Positions 49,512-58,850 of a DNA stretch of 64,000 nucleotides are shown here, piece by piece. The notes beneath the pieces were generated by a model that was not told the origin of the DNA, did no database searches, and saw only the letters and a program-made list of their open reading frames with translations. The first letter of the stretch is position 1. Each line of letters opens with the position of its first letter. The stretch covers positions 95,831-159,830 of the forward strand of contig JAHHHU010000013.1 in NCBI GenBank assembly GCA_019359175.1, in the 5' to 3' direction. This stretch comes from Phormidium tanganyikae FI6-MK23. Lineage in GTDB: Bacteria > Cyanobacteriota > Cyanobacteriia > Leptolyngbyales > Leptolyngbyaceae. The translations under genes and the position numbers were made by a program.

Positions 49512-50087
49512 TTAACGAATCAAATAAGGCGAATACATTCGGCTCGGATCATATACGAATCGTTTGTAAGCTATCACTTGCTGTGATAGCAGATTCCGAC
49601 ACGGCTGATTTTCTACAGATTCCTCCATCCACTGCAAAAATGCCTGCAAAAACTTCCGTCGCCCTGATTGATTCAAATAACATCCACCATCGTGATACTC
49701 AAAATCATCGACTACACTCACCAACTCTCGATTTGCCAGAGATGACACTAGCGAATCCACGATCGATGCTCGAAATTCTTCAATCAAATCGGAGGCTAAT
49801 GCTGCATGATGCTCATGCCCCTGATGCAGACACCCATAGTAGGGATCTAACCCTTGAAGCTCAATTAATGTTAGTAAATGATTCCACAACACCTGATAGC
49901 CAAAGCTCAGCATGGCATTGATCGGATTTCCAGGGGGACGACGCGATCGCGCTAAAAATACAAATCCCTCTCCGGTCAAACATTCGCCAAACGCCGCAAA
50001 ATAACTTGCTGCTCCTGCTTCTTCGAGTCCCATTAATCGCGCGATCGATCCTGCTTCTCCTGCCTGTTGGACTAAATATGCTAAGGA
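49512..50087 (-). pseudogene. cas1: cas1, C-terminal half only
   Basis: About 190 residues of the Cas1 helical domain remain. They include GLEEAGAASYFAAF, RSRRPPGNPINAMLSFGYQV, GLDPYYGCLHQ, and the DLIEEFRASIVDSLV block with conserved Glu/Asp. The N-terminal beta domain is absent. The frame stops at the boundary of an inserted ISAzo13-like element at about 50090, and no N-terminal piece is seen beyond it. The CRISPR type cannot be assigned. The integrase could not work as encoded. Confidence 0.88.
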
Positions 50088-50091
50088 TCAT

Positions 50092-51146
50092 GAATTAAAT
50101 AAGATGTAATTCTGGTTTAGCCGTATAGTTCCATTGGGGTAAGTGTTGTTCAAAGACGATTTTCATCGTCGATTTGAAGTTCTCAGCCACTTTGCGACCC
50201 GTTTGATAGGGCTTATCGAGAATCGTTGTAAAGACTTTTAATCCTGTCCGAGTTGTGGTCTTTGCAATCAGGTCTTGGAGCAATTGCACACTATGAAGAA
50301 TGACACCCTGACAAGCACGAGTGACGTGGGGAAACAGGCGATGTTCAATCGGATTGTATTTCGATAAATAGGGCGGATAGTGAGCGATGCGAATTTCAAT
50401 GCCCAACTCATTGACTAACGCTTGGAGGTCTTGCTTGAAGATGTAGTAACGAGAGCTATTGCTCCCACCCCCATCACACAATAACAGAATCGAGTTCGCT
50501 AAGGGATAGCGTTGCTTGCCGTAAGTTTGCCACCAGTAGCGAATCGAGTCACAAGCAAACTTGCTCGTATCATGACTGGTGCCAATCTGGATATAGCCCA
50601 CATTGTCGGTCATGTCGTACAATCCACGCGGAATGGCGATGCCCGTCGCTAACGAAGAAAAGTCATGGTCGCAGACTTCAATCGGTTCTGTGGTGTACAA
50701 TTGCCCCTCCCGGTACAAGTTGCCGATTAGTTCTCTTTTTTTGTATCCATGCTGATGACCGGATTGCCTGCGGCCTGGTAGGTTTGTTTTAAGGTTGCAA
50801 TTGTCTCAAATTGTTCATTGCGCTGTTCACTCTCGCCCGCACTCAAAGTCTTGACCGCTTTGCGCTTACGGAACTGGTGCTTCTTTAACAATTGGTCTAC
50901 CACTGTGACGCTGATGCAGATGCCCTCATGCTGCTGGAGCAACTCGGAAATTTGTCGTCGCGTCAAGTTCGTCCACTTTACTGCCTTGCTCATCGGAGAA
51001 CCTGCGGTATTCAGACAACGACTGATAGTATCGCTGCATTTGAATCTCAATCTCTGCGGGATAGAATTTCATCTGAAGCTTGAGCGACTGAGCAATTCAT
51101 TTAGCTTAGGACAATTCTCAGAAGCCTTCCACTTTATTTAATTTAC
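50092..51146 (-). mobile_element. Defective ISAzo13-family insertion sequence
   Basis: The AT-rich ends GAATTAAATAAG (50092-50103) and CTTTATTTAATTTAC (51132-51146) are imperfect inverted repeats. They bound about 1.05 kb containing a broken ISAzo13-type transposase. Intact cyanobacterial relatives are longer, consistent with an internal deletion. It interrupts cas1. No target-site duplication was identified. Confidence 0.75.
50095..51072 (-). pseudogene. ISAzo13-family transposase, deleted and frameshifted
   Basis: Three pieces are seen. MKFYPAEIEIQMQRYYQSLS from 51072 is the family N-terminus. A second frame (to 50727) has AVKWTNLTRRQISELLQQHE and NPVISMDTKKEN. The third (50718 to 50095) is back in the first frame, with SSLATGIAIPRGLYDMTDNV, LLLCDGGGSN, and SKYNPIEHRLFPHVT, containing the DDE acidic residues. 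About 95 codons are missing between the first two pieces. The change between the last two falls on a run of seven A. Confidence 0.85.
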
Positions 51147-51657
51147 GTTCCTCAACAGTATGTCGGCAAAGGGCAAAGCGAAAAAACGGTGGGTAGCGCG
51201 AAATTTACTGTCCGTAGTTTACGGTGATTTAAAGTCCGTAGACCACAGACTTTAAGTTTTATGGCGTCAAACACTTGACATTCAATGCAGTATCTTTCCT
51301 GGCAGAACTCATTTTTGCTATCAATAGTATAATAGCAAAAAGATGGCTATTTCATACATTATTGTCTCTTGTAAGTGTGCCAAAACTACTTTCTTGATTT
51401 TATCACACTTGTAGAGATGAATTAATAATTGAAGTACCTTGTATACCTATTTATCTCGGACAATCTAGAGAGTTCACTAATACATTCTTCGGTGAGAAAC
51501 GACGGTATTAGACTCATAAAATAGTTATATGGATTGAATTAAACCTTTTATTGGTTGGGAAATTTCTGACGCTGAATATGTATCTCTTCTTACAGATGAG
51601 AGCCTGTGAGAATTATTAAATGAGGACACAAAACTGAAATAGGAATGGATTCTCGTT
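51147..51657. other. Intergenic stretch before the ABC importer
   Basis: This 511-bp stretch has no supported ORF. GTCCGTAG occurs twice (about 51208 and 51235). CATAAAATAGTTATATGGAT near 51515 resembles the half-sites of the dyad at 56950 and could be a regulator site. No CRISPR repeats are present. Confidence 0.5.
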
Positions 51658-53163
51658 ATGAAAATGCGGCGAATGTATCGTGAGAGACTGACATTTTGCT
51701 TACTGATGGTTTCTTTAGTTTTTACAAGTGCCTGCTCTGGTGGAACTTCAGCAAACACCGAGGGTAATAGCGCTGGCAAAAAAGTCATTCGGATCTCCAT
51801 TGGCACTCAGGATCAAACCATTAATACTGCAACAGGTGGCTCAGTCATTCGAGAAGAAAAGCTGCTCGAAAAGTATTTACCTAAAACTGGAAAGTACGCG
51901 AATGTTGAATACAAGATTGAGTGGTCGAGCTATACCTCTGGTCCACCCATTACAAACAAAATGCTGGCAAATCAGATTGACATTGGAATGATGGGTGACT
52001 TTCCTTCCACTATCAACATGACAACCTTTCAAGCCAAAGGAAATGGGGTCAAAACGCTTTACATTGCCAGTCTAGGCTCTAGTTCAACAGGAGCAGGAAA
52101 TGCAGTTTTAGTTCCCAAAGACAGTCCCGCTAGAACCTTGGCAGACCTGAGAGGCAAGGAAATCTCTGTTCCATTTGGTTCAGCAGCGCATGGAATGCTA
52201 CTCAAGGCGCTGAAGAGTGAGGGACTTGATCCAGAAAAGGATGTATCGCTGGTCAGTCAAGCCCCGGAGGTTGGCGGGAGCAATTTGAAAACTGGACAGA
52301 TTGCTGCTCATGCTAACTTTGTCCCTTTTGGTGAGTTGTTTGCTTATCGAGGCTTTGCAAGAAAGATTTTTGACGGAGCGCAGATCGGAACTCCCACATT
52401 TCATGGTGTTCTAGTTCGATCAGATTTTGCCAAGGAAAATCCAGAGGTTGTTGTTGCTTATCTCAAGGCGCTTTTGGAAGCTAACAAGATGTTTCGTGAA
52501 CAGCCAGAAGCGATCGCAACAAAGGTAGAGCAATGGTCTGGCGTTGAGCGGGAGGTGGTTTATATGTTTCTTGGTCCTTCTGGGCTGCAAAAACTCAATC
52601 CAACGATCGGGCAAGTCAATTTTGATGCACTCAAAAACAGTGTCGTGACATTGAAACAGTTAGGGAAGATGGATGCGAGTGTGAATCCAGACGACGTGAC
52701 GAAGTGGGCAGATGATAGCTATTTGCGGCAAGCCATGAAAGAGATGGGCTTGAACTATGATGAGGTTGCTAAAGCGGAAGGGTTTACGATCGCGGGCGAA
52801 GATGCTCAGACCAAAGAACCGATCAACAATCCGAAAATGGCGGCTCAAATCTGGGTCAAGGGCGAAGATAAAGTGATAAATTTTGCGTCGATCACGAATA
52901 TGTTCACGATGCTGAAATCTTTGAAAGCAGATGGAAAAAAAGCGGTTGGAGCAATGTTTGTTCACGATCAAACCACGGGCTGGAAACTGTTTGCTGAAAA
53001 TTCTTTCTATGTCCAGAACGGGAAGGAGGTTGCAGCCTTTTTGACCGAGAAGGAGGCACAGGCATTTGCTGAAAAATCAGGTGCGAAAGTTGCGAGTTTT
53101 CAGTCGCTTCAGCAATCGATCGCTCAAGCTAATCCAGCTTCTATCCTGGTTGGCACTAGATAA
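51658..53163 (+). CDS. ABC importer binding lipoprotein fused to a NosL-like domain
   Basis: The 501-residue protein has a lipoprotein signal (lipobox FTSAC, Cys near 23). A SsuA/NMT1-type binding domain follows (about 40-330) with LANQIDIGMMGDFPSTINMT, LADLRGKEISVPFGSAAHGM and PEVVVAYLKALLEANKMF. The C-terminal 110 residues (about 390-490: AAQIWVKGEDKVINFASITN, GAMFVHDQTTGW, FLTEKEAQAFAEKSGAKV) resemble NosL, a Cu(I)-binding protein of nitrous-oxide reductase loci. It begins the importer operon with permease and ATPase genes. The ligand is unknown; the family takes sulfonates, taurine and related small molecules. Confidence 0.87.
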   Translation: MKMRRMYRERLTFCLLMVSLVFTSACSGGTSANTEGNSAGKKVIRISIGTQDQTINTATGGSVIREEKLLEKYLPKTGKYANVEYKIEWSSYTSGPPITNKMLANQIDIGMMGDFPSTINMTTFQAKGNGVKTLYIASLGSSSTGAGNAVLVPKDSPARTLADLRGKEISVPFGSAAHGMLLKALKSEGLDPEKDVSLVSQAPEVGGSNLKTGQIAAHANFVPFGELFAYRGFARKIFDGAQIGTPTFHGVLVRSDFAKENPEVVVAYLKALLEANKMFREQPEAIATKVEQWSGVEREVVYMFLGPSGLQKLNPTIGQVNFDALKNSVVTLKQLGKMDASVNPDDVTKWADDSYLRQAMKEMGLNYDEVAKAEGFTIAGEDAQTKEPINNPKMAAQIWVKGEDKVINFASITNMFTMLKSLKADGKKAVGAMFVHDQTTGWKLFAENSFYVQNGKEVAAFLTEKEAQAFAEKSGAKVASFQSLQQSIAQANPASILVGTR

Positions 53164-53232
53164 TCTGTAGCACTGCATAGAGCCATCTTCTACGCAGTGC
53201 TAATGTCCAACTCTTCATGTTTGAGGTGCTTG

Positions 53233-54108
53233 ATGTCTAGCTCATCTTCCAAGCCATCCCTTCTCACTCGATGTCATTTGTCGATCGCGCATTGCTTTAA
53301 GTCGATCCGAGGACGCTCTGTTATTGACCAGAAGCGGTTAAATGCACAGGGACTTCGCCGAATTTTATCTCTGGTTTTGTTTTTTGGAATTTGGCAACTC
53401 CTGTGTGTCAATCGATTCAACTTTTTTATCAATTTTGAGAATGTACCTTCGCCGCTAGAAGTTGCTAGTGCAACAGTGCGCTTCGTTACTGGTAACCCAA
53501 TGAAGCACATTCAAGCGAGTGCCATTCGGGTATTGTCAGGATTTACGATCGCATCGGTGCTAGGCATTAGTTTAGGTATTTTGATTGGTTGGTTTAAACA
53601 AATCGAGGATCTGATCTTTCTGCCGCTGGAACTGCTGCGACCAATTCCTGCGGTGGCTTGGATTCCGCTGGCAATTCTGATGTTTCCGAATTCTGAATCG
53701 GGGATGATCTATCTCACCTTCATTGGTGCATTTTTTCCGATTCTGATCAGTACCATTCGAGGGGTTGAGAGTACGGATTTATTGCTGCTGCGAGTTGGGC
53801 AATGTTTGGGCGCAAAGCAATGGCATATCTTCAAGGATATCGTCGTTCCTGGAGCATTGCCGAGCATTGCAAGTGGACTGGTGATTGGGATGGGTAATTC
53901 TTGGTTCTGTTTAGTCACGGCTGAGATTTTGGCAGGTCGGTATGGGGTGGGCTACATCACCTGGGAGTCTTATGTGACCTCCAACTATCCGCCGATCGTG
54001 ATGGGGATGTTGTTGATCGGGTTGATGGGTGCGTTTAGTGCTTATGCAGTCGATCGAGCCACTTGTATGTTGATGCCTTGGCGAATTACGAAGAAGAGAA
54101 GTGCATAG
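53233..54108 (+). CDS. ABC importer permease, SsuC/TauC-like
   Basis: The 291-residue protein has about six membrane helices. The ATPase-contacting EAA loop is present (LLLLRVGQCLGAKQWHIFKD then IVVPGALPSIASGLVIGMG). LLRPIPAVAWIPLAILMF is the typical BPD_transp_1 stretch. The ATG at 53233 follows a GAGG site and is preferred to starts at 53197 and 53203. The first 45 residues are Ser- and Arg-rich and cytosolic. It is 32 bp upstream of the ATPase gene. Confidence 0.92.
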   Translation: MSSSSSKPSLLTRCHLSIAHCFKSIRGRSVIDQKRLNAQGLRRILSLVLFFGIWQLLCVNRFNFFINFENVPSPLEVASATVRFVTGNPMKHIQASAIRVLSGFTIASVLGISLGILIGWFKQIEDLIFLPLELLRPIPAVAWIPLAILMFPNSESGMIYLTFIGAFFPILISTIRGVESTDLLLLRVGQCLGAKQWHIFKDIVVPGALPSIASGLVIGMGNSWFCLVTAEILAGRYGVGYITWESYVTSNYPPIVMGMLLIGLMGAFSAYAVDRATCMLMPWRITKKRSA

Positions 54109-54140
54109 CGATCGGTAAGTCTTTGGGAGGTTAGGAGATT

Positions 54141-54959
54141 GTGGCGACACTTGTGGGCAAGAACCTGGAACAACACATTAAAGGGTTTGTAGAAGTTGAA
54201 AATCTATCAGTTTCCTTTAAGCGAAAAGGGCAAACAGTTCGCGTTTTAGAATCGGTCAATTTTAAGATTGAGCCGGGTGAGTTTATCTGTTTGCTAGGAC
54301 CGTCAGGGTGCGGAAAATCAACCATTCTCAACGTGATTGCTGGGTTTTTTCAGCCTAGTAGTGGGTTTGTTTTTGTCGATAAGCGTCATGTCGATTCTCC
54401 TGGCGCAGATCGGGGCTTCGTGTTTCAGCAGTATTCGCTGTTGCCTTGGAAAACGACGTACCAGAATGTCGAGTTTGGTTTGAAGATTCGGGGAGTTCCG
54501 AAAGGAGAGCGATCGGAGTTAGTCAACTACTATTTGAATCGAGTCGGTTTATTTAAGCATCGTCATTCCTATCCCCATCAGCTTTCGGGTGGAATGCAGC
54601 AACGAGCCAGCATTATTCGAGCGTTGGTGAATTCTCCTTCTGTTTTGTTGATGGATGAGCCATTCGCTGCTTTAGATGCTCAAACCAGGCATATGATGCA
54701 AGAACTGTTGCTAACGATTTGGAGCGACCTAAAAACAACGGTTATTTTTGTGACCCATGACATTGAGGAAGCCTTGTTCTTAGGTGACAAAATCTTTGTG
54801 ATGGGGGTCAATCCAGGCAGAATCAAGGAGAACATCGAGGTCGAGCTACCGCGTCCTCGTCATGTTGATAGCATTCTTTCACCAGAGTTTGTATCACTCA
54901 ATCGTCAGGTGTTTGAACTGATTCGTGAAGAAACGCTTAAAAGTATGGAAATGGAGTGA
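54141..54959 (+). CDS. ABC importer ATPase, SsuB/TauB-like
   Basis: The 272-residue ATPase has Walker A LLGPSGCGKSTILNVIAG (about 50-66), a Q-loop (VFQQYSLLPWKTT), the signature HQLSGGMQQRASIIRAL, Walker B VLLMDEPFAALDAQT and the H-loop TVIFVTHDIEEAL. It matches nitrate/sulfonate/taurine importer ATPases. The GTG start at 54141 is close to a GGAG site. Its stop is directly adjacent to the 3' end of the convergent LysR-type gene. Confidence 0.94.
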   Translation: MATLVGKNLEQHIKGFVEVENLSVSFKRKGQTVRVLESVNFKIEPGEFICLLGPSGCGKSTILNVIAGFFQPSSGFVFVDKRHVDSPGADRGFVFQQYSLLPWKTTYQNVEFGLKIRGVPKGERSELVNYYLNRVGLFKHRHSYPHQLSGGMQQRASIIRALVNSPSVLLMDEPFAALDAQTRHMMQELLLTIWSDLKTTVIFVTHDIEEALFLGDKIFVMGVNPGRIKENIEVELPRPRHVDSILSPEFVSLNRQVFELIREETLKSMEME

Positions 54960-56894
54960 TCAAGCGTGTGCAGATTGTAAAAATTCGGGCTGAATCCAGC
55001 GATCGAGGTTGATGTTTTGCACCATCTCATTTCCTGGAATTTGCCCCAGTTGGTGAATATGTTGCTCAATCCAGTCAGGGCGAATCATCACCTCAGAAAA
55101 GAAGCGTCCTGGCTGACTAGAGCCACAACTGCTTAGAATTCGTGAAACAATCTCAGGATCTAAATCTGTCCACTGGCTGATCAAAGAAAGCGCAGAGGGA
55201 GCTGTTGCGTACCAATACTGTGCAGCAGTTAAAGCTTTCAAGTAGGCAATGACCACCTCTGGGTATTGCTCTGCTAAAGTTGCACTAACTACAACACCGT
55301 GAAAAGCAGGCAAGATATTCTCATCGCCCTCTAGGTATCGAAATCTTCCCTGGCGGTAAGCAATTTCGTGAAAGGGCGCAAAATGAGCATATCCATCTGC
55401 TGCGATCGGATAGTCCAGAATGCCTGAAGTTTCTAATGAGGTCAGTTGAACTTGATCGAGTAAATTAGCGGAATAGAGCGATCGTATGACCATTCCATGC
55501 GCTGAAGAACTGAAAGGAACCGCGATCACTCTCCCTCGCAGGTCTTCAATACTTTGAATATTCGATTGGTTGGGCACAATCACCGCATTACACGAACCAT
55601 CAGGATTCGTTGAAACAAAGCTGACTAGGCGAGTGTGCTTCGCATTTTGATGCTGAACTGCACTGAGCAACAAAGGATAATCGCCTAAAATTCCGATGTC
55701 GAGTTGCCCAGAGTGTAATCCTTGAATAATTGGTGCTCCAGTCGGAAAGTCGCACCATTGAATTTGATATTGAGTTGCGCCATAGCGCCCGTCTTTGGGT
55801 AAGAAGTGTTCTAGTAATCTTAGCCGTTGGATGACTAAACCAGCCGTGACTGTTGGGATCGTACCGTTTTGAATCCCGATCGATAAAGTCAATGTTTCAG
55901 GCCGCTGAGAGGAGCGAACGACTAAACTCGGCGATCGTAAATGAACGGGCGATCGAGGTTCTCGTCGCTCTTTCAGTTCTTGAACGATCGCAGTAAATTT
56001 CTGAATTGGGCTTGAGCTTCGAGATTTCCGTCGTTGCTGCTGTGAATCATTCAAACGGCAAGGTGAGAGTAGAAAAACGTTCCCGTCTAGCGCAAATTCT
56101 TGAAGTGGAACTAAAGACAATGTTTCTGATTGATAGTCTGATTTGAACTCAAACTCAGATGCAAATCCCAGGTAATTTCCTTGCATCATGAAAGCTCGCA
56201 TTAAGCTGAGCGTATTTACGATTTCAACATTTGGAAAGTCAGAGAGCGTTAGTCCTAATTCTTGCAAGCGGGCTTCAAATACCATGCGGCTGGGTGATCC
56301 GGATGGAAGCAACACCCATGACTCTTTTCGTAGATCTTTCAGGCTTAACCAGTTCTCTCGTGCTAAAGCGTGAGTCGAAGCGACGACTAGAGAATAGTGG
56401 AGCGAGTCGATCGCGATCGCAGAAATCTCATCAAACTCTTCAAAACTAATATCAGAAATTCCTAAATCAACTTGATGAGTGGTGACGGCTCGATACAGAG
56501 ATTCAGCAGATTCAAAGACAATACATTGAGTCTGAATTCCAGGATACTTTTGACGATATCGAAAAATCACTTCAGGAAGCCATCCGTCAGAAATTGCCGA
56601 TGTACATCCCACTTTAAGATGTCCAAATTTACCTTTTTTGATCTCTTCAATTTTAGAGACTAATTGGCTTTCAATTTCAACCAATCGGGGTGCTTCTTCA
56701 TATAAAAAACTACCGACTTCTGTAAGCTGAATTTTTCGTCCTAACCGATAGAAAAGTGAGGTTCCTAATTCAGATTCTAGAGATTTTATCTTGGCACTAA
56801 CCGCAGGCTGAGTCAAATTCAAAGCGTCCCCAGCTTCTGTAAAACTCAGATATCTAGCGACTTCCAAGAACACTTTGATTTGATAAATTTCCAT
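54960..56894 (-). CDS. LysR-type regulator fused to an ABC binding-protein domain
   Basis: The 644-residue protein has a LysR helix-turn-helix (1-60: IKVFLEVARYLSFTEAGDAL, LTQPAVSAKIKSLE) and a standard LysR co-inducer domain (about 90-290). A basic Ser-rich linker (about 295-335) leads to a complete SsuA/NMT1-type domain (about 336-610). That last part is clearly paralogous to the binding lipoprotein at 51658: LDIGILGDYPLL, DLRGRVIAVPFSSSAHGM and PEVVIAYLKALTAAQYWY correspond one to one. It has no signal peptide, so the binding domain is cytosolic. This suggests direct sensing of the imported ligand. The ATG at 56894 follows GAGG. It is divergent from the flavoprotein gene. Confidence 0.93.
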   Translation of the reverse strand: MEIYQIKVFLEVARYLSFTEAGDALNLTQPAVSAKIKSLESELGTSLFYRLGRKIQLTEVGSFLYEEAPRLVEIESQLVSKIEEIKKGKFGHLKVGCTSAISDGWLPEVIFRYRQKYPGIQTQCIVFESAESLYRAVTTHQVDLGISDISFEEFDEISAIAIDSLHYSLVVASTHALARENWLSLKDLRKESWVLLPSGSPSRMVFEARLQELGLTLSDFPNVEIVNTLSLMRAFMMQGNYLGFASEFEFKSDYQSETLSLVPLQEFALDGNVFLLSPCRLNDSQQQRRKSRSSSPIQKFTAIVQELKERREPRSPVHLRSPSLVVRSSQRPETLTLSIGIQNGTIPTVTAGLVIQRLRLLEHFLPKDGRYGATQYQIQWCDFPTGAPIIQGLHSGQLDIGILGDYPLLLSAVQHQNAKHTRLVSFVSTNPDGSCNAVIVPNQSNIQSIEDLRGRVIAVPFSSSAHGMVIRSLYSANLLDQVQLTSLETSGILDYPIAADGYAHFAPFHEIAYRQGRFRYLEGDENILPAFHGVVVSATLAEQYPEVVIAYLKALTAAQYWYATAPSALSLISQWTDLDPEIVSRILSSCGSSQPGRFFSEVMIRPDWIEQHIHQLGQIPGNEMVQNINLDRWIQPEFLQSAHA

Positions 56895-56949
56895 CACTTT
56901 CCTCGTTTATTAAATGATTTATCGCAGAGAAAATCGGGCATTTAAGTGT

Positions 56950-56982
56950 TTTATGGAATTATAAAAGATATGAATCCATAAA
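56950..56982. promoter_or_regulatory. Dyad operator candidate between regulator and flavoprotein gene
   Basis: TTTATGGA and TCCATAAA (8-bp arms, 56950-56957 and 56975-56982) flank 17 bp. The dyad lies in the 218-bp divergent intergenic region and fits a LysR-type site. It lies about 55 bp upstream of the regulator ATG. Confidence 0.5.
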
Positions 56983-57112
56983 GAGTAATACTTGTTACAA
57001 AACGGTTTGTGTTCACTTTAATTCTTCCTTATGATGAAGAAGTCAAAAAACATTCTGAAAGATGTTTTGTATGGCATCTCTAAAAGTTTTAAGCACTCTA
57101 AGAGGGGACTGA

Positions 57113-58816
57113 ATGGAAACTCAATGGATGAAGACGGATGTTCTGATCATTGGTGGTGGAACAGCCGGAACAATGGCAGCCATTAAAGCAAAGCAAGCAA
57201 ATCCTGAAGGCGATGTCCTGATTTTAGAGAAAGCGAACATCCGTCGGAGTGGCGCGATCGCGATGGGAATGGATGGGGTCAATACTGCTGTGATTCCTGG
57301 TAATTCTACTCCAGAGCAATATGTGCGAGAAATTACGATTTCTAACGATGGGATTCTTGACCAAAAAGCCGTTTATCAAACGGGAAAGCTCGGCTTTAGC
57401 GTGATTCAAGAGCTTGAAAGTTGGGGAGTAAAATTTCAGAAAGATGCCCAGGGTGACTACGACCTTAAGCAAGTGCATCGCGTGGGTAAGTATGTGCTGC
57501 CGATGCCTGAAGGAAAAGACCTCAAGCAGATTCTCACTCGGCAAGTGAAGCGTCACAAAGCAAGAGTCACAAATCGAGTGATGGCGACTCGCGTACTGGT
57601 CAAGGATGGAAGAGCGATCGGGGCAGTTGGATTTGATGTGCGGAACGGCGATTTTATCGTGATTCAAGCAAAGGCTGTCGTCCTCTGTACAGGCGCATCT
57701 GGACGGCTGGGGCTACCTGCTTCAGGCTACCTTTACGGCACTTACGAAAATCCGACAAATGCTGGGGATGGTTACTCAATGGCGTACCATGCTGGCGCAG
57801 AACTCAGCAACATTGAATGCTTCCAAATTAATCCTTTAATCAAGGACTATAACGGACCTGCCTGTGCTTATGTTGCTAGTCCGTTCGGGGCTTACACTGC
57901 AAACGCTGAAGGAAATCGCTTTATTAGCTGCGACTACTGGAGCGGTCAGATGATGCTGGAAGTTTGGAAAGAACTGAACTCTGGTAAAGGTCCGGTTCAA
58001 CTGAAAATGACGCATTTGGATGAAGATACGATCGCAGAAATCGAAACCATTCTCTGGGCGAATGAGCGTCCCAGTCGAGGCAGATTCCACGAAGGTAGAG
58101 GCGAGAACTATCGGACTCATGGCGTTGAGATGAATATCTCTGAAATCGGTCTATGTAGCGGTCATAGTGCTTCTGGGGTCTGGGTGAATGAGAAAGCTGA
58201 AACAACTGTGCCAGGGCTGTACGCGGCAGGAGATATGGCGAGCGTTCCGCACAACTACATGATCGGCGCGTTTGTCTTTGGAATGCTAGCAGGAACGAAC
58301 GCCGTTGAATACAGTGCTGAGTTAGAGCATATTGATCCGGATACTGAATTTCTAGAAGCTGAGAAAGCTAGAATCTATGCGCCATTAGACCGTGCTAATG
58401 GGGTTCCTCACACTCAAGTTGAGTACAAACTGCGTCGATTAGTCAATGACTATCTTCAACCTCCAAAAGTCGATCACAAAATGGAGATTGGGCTGAAGAA
58501 CTTTGTTCGCTATCACGAAACCTTAGATCTCATGGGCGCACGCGATCCGCATGAACTCATGCGCTGTATGGAAGTTCACTTTATTCGCGATTGTGCTGAA
58601 ATGGCTGCTCGTGCTTCACTCTATCGACGAGAAAGCCGTTGGGGACTCTATCACTACCGCGTGGACTACCCAGACAAGAACAATGATGAATGGTTCTGCC
58701 ATGTGAACCTGAAAAAAGATGACGCTGGTGAAATGATGTTGTTCAAGCGTCCAGTTGAGCCTTACATCGTTGAGGTTGATCTTGAAAGAGAAGTCTATGA
58801 TGTCGCAGTGCGTTAG
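57113..58816 (+). CDS. AprA-like FAD-dependent reductase/dehydrogenase subunit
   Basis: The 567-residue flavoprotein has the FAD motif VLIIGGGTAGTMAAIKA (about 10-26), the RRSGAIAMGMDGVN covalent-loop region, and the second FAD segment GLYAAGDMASVPHNYMIGAF. The C-terminal helical domain has HELMRCMEVHFIRDCAEMAA and WFCHVNLKK. This layout belongs to the fumarate-reductase/succinate-dehydrogenase superfamily. Its C-terminal half and the AprB-like partner next door resemble adenylylsulfate reductase alpha subunits more than FrdA. It has no Tat signal and is cytosolic. The substrate is not decided by the sequence. Confidence 0.85.
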   Translation: METQWMKTDVLIIGGGTAGTMAAIKAKQANPEGDVLILEKANIRRSGAIAMGMDGVNTAVIPGNSTPEQYVREITISNDGILDQKAVYQTGKLGFSVIQELESWGVKFQKDAQGDYDLKQVHRVGKYVLPMPEGKDLKQILTRQVKRHKARVTNRVMATRVLVKDGRAIGAVGFDVRNGDFIVIQAKAVVLCTGASGRLGLPASGYLYGTYENPTNAGDGYSMAYHAGAELSNIECFQINPLIKDYNGPACAYVASPFGAYTANAEGNRFISCDYWSGQMMLEVWKELNSGKGPVQLKMTHLDEDTIAEIETILWANERPSRGRFHEGRGENYRTHGVEMNISEIGLCSGHSASGVWVNEKAETTVPGLYAAGDMASVPHNYMIGAFVFGMLAGTNAVEYSAELEHIDPDTEFLEAEKARIYAPLDRANGVPHTQVEYKLRRLVNDYLQPPKVDHKMEIGLKNFVRYHETLDLMGARDPHELMRCMEVHFIRDCAEMAARASLYRRESRWGLYHYRVDYPDKNNDEWFCHVNLKKDDAGEMMLFKRPVEPYIVEVDLEREVYDVAVR

Positions 58817-58850
58817 TTAGATCAAGATTGAATGGAGAAATTTAGAGCTT

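Noticed and set aside
57113..58816. Assignment as succinate dehydrogenase or fumarate reductase FrdA
   Set aside because: No FrdB, FrdC or FrdD partner is present, and the small AprB-like ferredoxin and C-terminal domain fit AprA-like proteins better.
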